From contig JBEKIM010000272.1 in the NCBI GenBank assembly GCA_050011755.1, positions 1 through 9,509 of the forward strand: a DNA stretch of 9,509 nt. The letters are read 5' to 3'. The notes beneath the pieces were generated by a model that was not told the origin of the DNA, made no database searches, and saw nothing but the letters and a program-made list of their open reading frames with translations. Of this stretch, positions 5,384 through 9,509 are shown in pieces. A program made the translations under genes and the position numbers. Every line of letters starts with the position of its first letter. Position 1 is the stretch's first letter. This stretch comes from Bog-159 sp050011755 (GTDB lineage Bacteria > Acidobacteriota > Terriglobia > Bryobacterales > Bryobacteraceae).

Positions 5384-6250
5384 ATGAAATACCCGCGAAC
5401 TATCAGTACCGCTGTCGTGGTTCTGTTCTTCGGAACGTTCGCTGTGTACGCGCAGCGCGAGCCGGAAAAGCAGCCTGAGAAGCAACAGAGCAAGCCGGAG
5501 CAAACTGCGCGCCCATCGGCACAGCAGCAGCGCCCTCAGGCCCAGCCGAAACCCGCGCAACATGCACAAGCACAGCAGAAGCAACCTGCCCAGCAACCCA
5601 AGCAGCAAGCCCACGAGGCGAAGCCGCAACAGCCGAAGCAGCAGCAAGCTCACGAGGCGAAGCCCCAACAGCCGAAGCAGCAGCAGGCTCACGAGGCGAA
5701 GCCCCAACAGCCGAAGCAGCAGCAGGCTCACGAGGCGAAGCCCCAACAGCCGAAGCAGCAGCAAGCTCACGAGGCGAAGCCGCAGCAACCCACGCAGCAG
5801 CAGGCTCACCAAACCGGGCAGCCCCCGCAAGGGCACCCCACCAAGCCTCAGGCCGTCGCCTGGCAGCAACAGAAAGGATGGCTAAAAACGGGTGGCGGCT
5901 GGCAAGGCCGCGGCACATGGGCGCAGAATGGCGATCGAAACTGGAACAGCGATCATCGCACCTGGGCGCAGCGCGGGGGTTATGGCGGTTACTACATTCC
6001 CCAGAATACTTACAATCTCAGTTTCGGCAGTCAACACTGGTTCCGAATGGGTGGCCTCCCCTCGATGTACATGGGCTATCCGCGCTTCTCGTACGACGGC
6101 TTTTGGTTCATGCTGGTGGATCCCTGGCCTGGAACCTGGGCGGAGAATTGGTACGCCGACGACGACGTATACATCGATTATGACAATGGGTATTACCTCT
6201 GCAATCGCAGCTATCCCGGCATCAGAATTGCCATCATTGTGTCGGTGTAA
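5384..6250 (+). CDS. Secreted Gln/Pro-rich repeat protein with Trp/Tyr-rich C-terminal domain, function unknown
   Basis: A 288-residue exported protein. The signal peptide covers 1-23 (cleavage likely after VYA). Residues 24-160 are almost wholly Gln, Pro, Lys, Ala and His, including five copies of a 13-residue unit HEAKPQQPKQQQA (77-141), a low-complexity extended region likely to span the envelope or bind peptidoglycan or polymer. From about 165 the protein changes to a Trp/Gly/Tyr-rich part (WLKTGGGWQGRGTWAQ, then repeated NW/TW) and a compact aromatic C-terminal domain with WYADDDVYIDYDNGYYLCN near its end. I do not recognise a named domain with confidence; similar aromatic ends occur in acidobacterial hypothetical proteins. 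The ATG at 5384 has GGAG nine bases upstream; TTG at 5369 is an unlikely alternative. It lies 76 bases after the membrane stress gene and 27 bases before the transporter gene, possibly one transcript. Confidence 0.85.
   Translation: MKYPRTISTAVVVLFFGTFAVYAQREPEKQPEKQQSKPEQTARPSAQQQRPQAQPKPAQHAQAQQKQPAQQPKQQAHEAKPQQPKQQQAHEAKPQQPKQQQAHEAKPQQPKQQQAHEAKPQQPKQQQAHEAKPQQPTQQQAHQTGQPPQGHPTKPQAVAWQQQKGWLKTGGGWQGRGTWAQNGDRNWNSDHRTWAQRGGYGGYYIPQNTYNLSFGSQHWFRMGGLPSMYMGYPRFSYDGFWFMLVDPWPGTWAENWYADDDVYIDYDNGYYLCNRSYPGIRIAIIVSV
5612..5806 (+). repeat. Five 39-bp in-frame tandem repeats
   Basis: The unit begins at 5612, 5651, 5690, 5729 and 5768, exactly 39 bases apart, and a degenerate sixth begins at 5807. 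Units 2 and 3 are identical, unit 4 differs from them by one base, unit 1 by two, and unit 5 has diverged in its second half. Because 39 is divisible by three, copy-number change keeps the frame. Confidence 0.95.
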
Positions 6251-6277
6251 CGCTCACAGCATGTGTCTGTAACTCAA

Positions 6278-6961
6278 ATGGAACGTCACCGCACCAGCCG
6301 TATTGGCTGGCTGCGAGCGGCGGTATTGGGCGCCAACGACGGGATCCTGTCGACGGCGAGTCTGGTGCTGGGCGTGGCAGCCGCGCATGCGACACACGGC
6401 GGCGTCATGGTTGCCGGAGTTGCCGGCATGGTCGCCGGAGCCATGTCGATGGCCGCCGGCGAATACGTCTCCGTACACTCGCAGGCAGACACCGAACAGG
6501 CCGACCTTGCTCTGGAACGCCAGGAGCTCAAGACCGACGACGCGGGCGAGCACCGGGAGCTCATGGCCATCTACGTCGCCCGCGGGCTCGATCCGCCGCT
6601 CGCCAAACTGGTTGCTCAGCAACTGATGGTACATGACGCATTGGGCGCGCATGCCCGCGACGAATTGGGCATCTCCGCGCCCTTCAAAGCCCGCCCGATT
6701 CAAGCCGCGCTGGCGTCGGCAGCCAGTTTCGTTGCCGGCGCGGTCATGCCTCTGGCCGTCACAGCGATCGTCCCAGCGGCCGGGCTGATCCTCTGGGTCG
6801 CTGGAACTTCATTGTTATTCCTGGCGATTCTGGGAGCGTTGGCGGCACGTGCCGGTGGCGCGGGCATGCTACTGGGCGCGGCGCGTGTCACGTTTTGGGG
6901 TGCCCTGGCCATGGCGTTGACAGCGGGTGTCGGGGCCCTGTTCGGAACCGCCACGACATGA
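6278..6961 (+). CDS. VIT1/CCC1-family divalent metal transporter
   Basis: A 227-residue inner-membrane transporter of the vacuolar iron transporter family, which moves Fe2+ or Mn2+ out of the cytosol and is linked to metal detoxification. Family landmarks: RIGWLRAAVLGANDGILSTASLV (8-30), the MSMAAGEYVSVHSQ motif (56-69) with a following acidic TExxDLxLE stretch, and a cytoplasmic metal-binding helical segment (about 70-135, with HRELMAIYVARGL and ARDELGI). Five transmembrane helices are expected: about 13-36, 42-64, 145-165, 167-190 and 197-222. The length is normal for bacterial members. The ATG at 6278 matches the family N-terminus (MERHR...); a GTG at 6263 would add five residues. Neither has a clear Shine-Dalgarno, so translation may depend on coupling to the preceding gene, which ends 27 bases earlier. 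Convergent with the phosphatase gene, separated by 15 bases. Confidence 0.93.
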   Translation: MERHRTSRIGWLRAAVLGANDGILSTASLVLGVAAAHATHGGVMVAGVAGMVAGAMSMAAGEYVSVHSQADTEQADLALERQELKTDDAGEHRELMAIYVARGLDPPLAKLVAQQLMVHDALGAHARDELGISAPFKARPIQAALASAASFVAGAVMPLAVTAIVPAAGLILWVAGTSLLFLAILGALAARAGGAGMLLGAARVTFWGALAMALTAGVGALFGTATT

Positions 6962-6976
6962 GGATGGCCAAGAGTT

Positions 6977-8200
6977 TCACCCGCACTTTTGAACCAGCGC
7001 GAAAGTGATATCGTCGGTTTGCGGCGTGCCCTGCGTGAATTCTTCAATGGATTTCAGAAACTGCTGTTCCAGGACGAGACTTCCCGATGGCGATGCTTGC
7101 CGGATCATTTCACGGAGCCTTTTCTCTCCGAACATCTCCTGCTGCGGGTTTTGCGCGTCCGGAAGCCCGTCGGAATACACCACCAGAAGATCGCCTTTGT
7201 CGAGACGCAAAGCGCGAGGCTCATACGTAGCGGAATCGAACATTCCCAGGAAATGAGACTCCGAGAACAGCTTCTCGATCTTGCCCGTGGCGGAACGGAA
7301 TAAATAGGCCGGATTATGTCCGGCGCTAATGAATTGCCCTGTACCGCATGGGCTCAGGACGAATAGAAACAGGGTCACGAACTGAGATGGAAGAGATTTT
7401 TCGCAAAGCAGTTGGTTGACCCGATGCAAGGCCTCCCGCGGCGGAGTCCCCGCGCGGAATTCCATGCTGAGAGCGCCCAGCACCATGGAACTGAGTAGCG
7501 CCGCGGATATCCCCTTGCCCGAAACATCGGCCAGAACCCCTACCCATTCTCCTGAGCTGAGTGGCACGAAATCGTAGAAATCCCCTCCCACATAGCGGGT
7601 GGGACTGTTATATGCATGGATGCGATAATTCTCGAATTGGGGCAGGAAACGAGGCAACAGACTCTGCTGAGTTTCTTCGGCCAAGGCTAATTCCCGCTCT
7701 TGCATCTCTTGTTCCGCCAGGGTTTTCAGGCGCACCACCTCGCGGCTGGCCTCGAGTTCCCGCACCGTCGACTCCAGCGCGTTGCTGTACTTGCGCGTTT
7801 CTAAATGCAACAGGCGCACTTCCAGAATGTTGTGAACGCGCGCACGTAGTTCGGCCAGATCGAACGGTTTGCCGACGAAATCCTTGGCGCCGGCTTCGAG
7901 AGCGCGCAACTTGTGCGCGGGTTGCGCGGTGATCACCAGGACCGGAAGATAGCCGTCCTTCTCGATTTCCTTCAGGCCTTCCATCACCTGGAACCCGTCC
8001 ATACCGGGCATTTGCAGATCGAGCAGGATCAGCGCGTAGCCGTTCTTGCGATGCAGGACGCAGACCTGGTAGGGATCGGTGGTAGACTCCACGGACAGGT
8101 AGCCGGCAATGCGCAGCATCCCCTCCAACAGACGAACGTTGGATTCCCGATCGTCCACGATCAGAATTCTGGCGTTCAGAATATCGGCTGTGCCGACCAT
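6977..8200 (-). CDS. Response regulator with SpoIIE/PP2C-type serine phosphatase output (RsbU-like)
   Basis: A 407-residue cytoplasmic two-domain protein. The receiver (11-128) has the acidic pair Asp16-Asp17, phosphoacceptor Asp61 (LILLDLQMPGMDG), Thr91 and Lys111 (GKPFD). A predicted coiled coil (about 130-180) leads to the PP2C-like phosphatase (181-405) with its metal residues: Asp207 in YVGGDFYDF, Asp225 in LADVSGKG, Asp344 in VYSDGLPDA and Asp396-Asp397 in QTDDITF. All catalytic elements appear intact. Proteins of this design dephosphorylate an anti-sigma-factor antagonist (STAS protein) when the receiver is phosphorylated, releasing a sigma factor; no STAS or anti-sigma gene is visible here, so the target is elsewhere. 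The ATG at 8200 lies 14 bases after the stop of the hybrid kinase gene, its probable phosphodonor. GAAGG precedes the start closely. Confidence 0.94.
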   Translation of the reverse strand: MVGTADILNARILIVDDRESNVRLLEGMLRIAGYLSVESTTDPYQVCVLHRKNGYALILLDLQMPGMDGFQVMEGLKEIEKDGYLPVLVITAQPAHKLRALEAGAKDFVGKPFDLAELRARVHNILEVRLLHLETRKYSNALESTVRELEASREVVRLKTLAEQEMQERELALAEETQQSLLPRFLPQFENYRIHAYNSPTRYVGGDFYDFVPLSSGEWVGVLADVSGKGISAALLSSMVLGALSMEFRAGTPPREALHRVNQLLCEKSLPSQFVTLFLFVLSPCGTGQFISAGHNPAYLFRSATGKIEKLFSESHFLGMFDSATYEPRALRLDKGDLLVVYSDGLPDAQNPQQEMFGEKRLREMIRQASPSGSLVLEQQFLKSIEEFTQGTPQTDDITFALVQKCG

Positions 8201-8214
8201 GGCCTTCGCGTCGT

Positions 8215-9509
8215 TTACCGTGTGGCCTCTTGCCGGGCGAATTCCAATACTTCGTCCAACGTATGCATGAACTCATCGACCTTGATGGGCTTAGTGAGGT
8301 ACCGGAAGAATCCCGCCCGCAGGCCCTTCTCGATATCGCGCGGCATCGCATTGGCGCTGAGGGCCACGATGGGAATGTGCGCGGTGCGCGGGTCCGCGCG
8401 GAGAATTCGCAGGGCCTCGATACCCCCGATACCCGGCAGGTTGATGTCCATCAGGATCACTTCCGGCAGGTGCGTGCGCGCCAGGCCGATACCCACATCT
8501 CCGTCTCTCGCCGTCAGCAGACGCATATCCGGGCGCCGTGCGATCAGTTGCTCGATTAACTTCAGGTTGGCCGGGTTATCCTCCACATAGAGCAGCGTGC
8601 GCAGCGACACGGCGTTCCCAAGGTGCGCTTCCGGACCTGCCGCGGGCTCGCTTCCGTCGACCGAAAGGCGTGGCGCATTGGCCGAGTTCAGTTCGAACCA
8701 AAACACGCTACCAAACCCGACCGTGCTCTGGACGCCGATCTCGCCTCCCATCAGTTCCACCAACCGCTTGCTCATCACCAAGCCGATACCCGTGCCTTCC
8801 TCGGCGCTTCTTTCTTGTCCCAGGCGGTTGAAGGGCTGGAAAAGCTGCAACAGCATATCCGGAGGTAATCCCGCGCCACTGTCCTTCACGCTGACGCGAA
8901 TCCGTGCCGGCGTGCCGCTGATGTGGTCCACGTCCACAACTACCGTCCCATTCGCCTGGTTGTACTTGATCGCGTTGGAAAGAAGATTGATCAGAACCTG
9001 CTTCAACCGGGTCCGGTCGGCATCCACAAAGCAGGGAACGTCGAAGGTTGGAAATGTCATTTTGAGGCCGCGCTTTTGCCCCTGCGGCTCGATCATGGCC
9101 TGGCATTCGAACAGCACTTCGGTCAGCGACGTAGGTTCCCGCGACAGCGCCAGCCTACCGGATTCGATCTGGGCCAGATCCAGGATTTCGTTGATCAGTT
9201 CCAGCAGATACCATCCCGCGTGAAGGATCTGATCGATGCTCTCCGCCTGCGCGGCCGTCGGCGGCGGCGAATCGGAATTGATGAGTTGGGCGAAGCCCAG
9301 GATCGCGTTCAGCGGCGAGCGCAGCTCATGGCTCATGCTGGACAGGAAGTCCGATTTCGCGAGGTTGGCCTTCTCCGCCGCGGCCCTGGCCCGCTTCAGT
9401 TCGATGTTCTGCTCATTGATCGCATGGTCCAGAAGTTTTCGCTCGGTCACGTCGCGGGCGGCCGCGAACACGCCCTGCAGTTTCCTGTCGCGGTCGTAAA
9501 AGGTGGTCG
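8215..9509 (-). CDS. PAS-containing hybrid histidine kinase with C-terminal receiver, N-terminus outside the window
   Basis: 430 codons are visible and the frame is open to the right edge. The first residues (TTFYDRDRKLQGVFAAARDVTERK) are the end of a PAS domain, so the true start lies beyond the window; the internal GTG at 9471 is not the start. A coiled linker is followed by the dimerisation/phosphoacceptor domain with His60 in SHELRSPLNA, then the ATPase: N-box INLLSNAIKYN (173-183), G1 VKDSGAGL, F-box FQPFNRLG and G2 GTGIGLVMSKRL. A C-terminal receiver (about 303-425) has the acidic pair in YVEDNP, Asp354 in ILMDINLPG and Lys406 in LTKPI. All phosphorelay residues are present. The receiver may regulate the kinase or pass phosphate on to the receiver-phosphatase encoded 14 bases downstream. 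No membrane segment is visible in this part. Confidence 0.94.
   Translation of the reverse strand, partial: TTFYDRDRKLQGVFAAARDVTERKLLDHAINEQNIELKRARAAAEKANLAKSDFLSSMSHELRSPLNAILGFAQLINSDSPPPTAAQAESIDQILHAGWYLLELINEILDLAQIESGRLALSREPTSLTEVLFECQAMIEPQGQKRGLKMTFPTFDVPCFVDADRTRLKQVLINLLSNAIKYNQANGTVVVDVDHISGTPARIRVSVKDSGAGLPPDMLLQLFQPFNRLGQERSAEEGTGIGLVMSKRLVELMGGEIGVQSTVGFGSVFWFELNSANAPRLSVDGSEPAAGPEAHLGNAVSLRTLLYVEDNPANLKLIEQLIARRPDMRLLTARDGDVGIGLARTHLPEVILMDINLPGIGGIEALRILRADPRTAHIPIVALSANAMPRDIEKGLRAGFFRYLTKPIKVDEFMHTLDEVLEFARQEATR

Noticed and set aside
5297..5918. Long minus-strand open frames opposite the repeat protein, Leu/Arg-rich or Ala/Ser-rich
   Set aside because: They mirror the 39-bp repeats of the plus-strand gene; the repeat length keeps all frames open. 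No ribosome binding site, and the composition is an artefact of the Gln/Pro codons read backwards.

Overview
The window looks like chromosomal DNA of a GC-rich Gram-negative soil-type bacterium, most likely an acidobacterium of the Solibacter/Bryobacter kind. The evidence is the family mix: a secreted von Willebrand factor A protein of the type common in Acidobacteriota, a class-D-like sortase in a non-Firmicute setting, a CheB protein of the multidomain CheB/CheR type, an Rcp1-like receiver, CsbD/YtxH-type stress proteins, a VIT-family transporter and hybrid kinases. This placement is inference from gene content. There is no rRNA or tRNA, no insertion sequence and no CRISPR array.

Left part (1-998, minus strand): the N-terminal piece of a CheB methylesterase-domain protein runs off the left edge, preceded by a stand-alone receiver protein. 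Both appear to use TTG starts. Middle-left (1040-3475, minus): a cell-surface module of three genes in transcription order: a secreted protein ending in a textbook sortase sorting signal (LPATA, hydrophobic stretch, basic tail), a secreted VWFA protein with an intact metal site, and a sortase whose GTG start overlaps the VWFA stop codon. The 115-base spacer after the substrate gene is packed with small palindromes.

Centre (about 3797-6961): an envelope/stress group. On the minus strand are a CsbD-like protein and a YtxH-like one-helix protein, followed by a probable intrinsic terminator. Divergently on the plus strand are a glycine-rich membrane protein of the general-stress-protein type, a secreted Gln/Pro-rich protein with five 39-bp tandem repeats, and a VIT1/CCC1-type iron/manganese transporter. 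Right part (6977-9509, minus): a PAS/histidine kinase/receiver hybrid (truncated by the right edge) followed 14 bases later by a receiver-SpoIIE phosphatase of the RsbU type, convergent with the transporter gene.

Taken together: two signalling modules flank a set of envelope and stress genes. The sortase and its likely substrate are the most notable pair, because both enzyme and target can be read directly from the sequence in an organism group where sortase biology is little studied.
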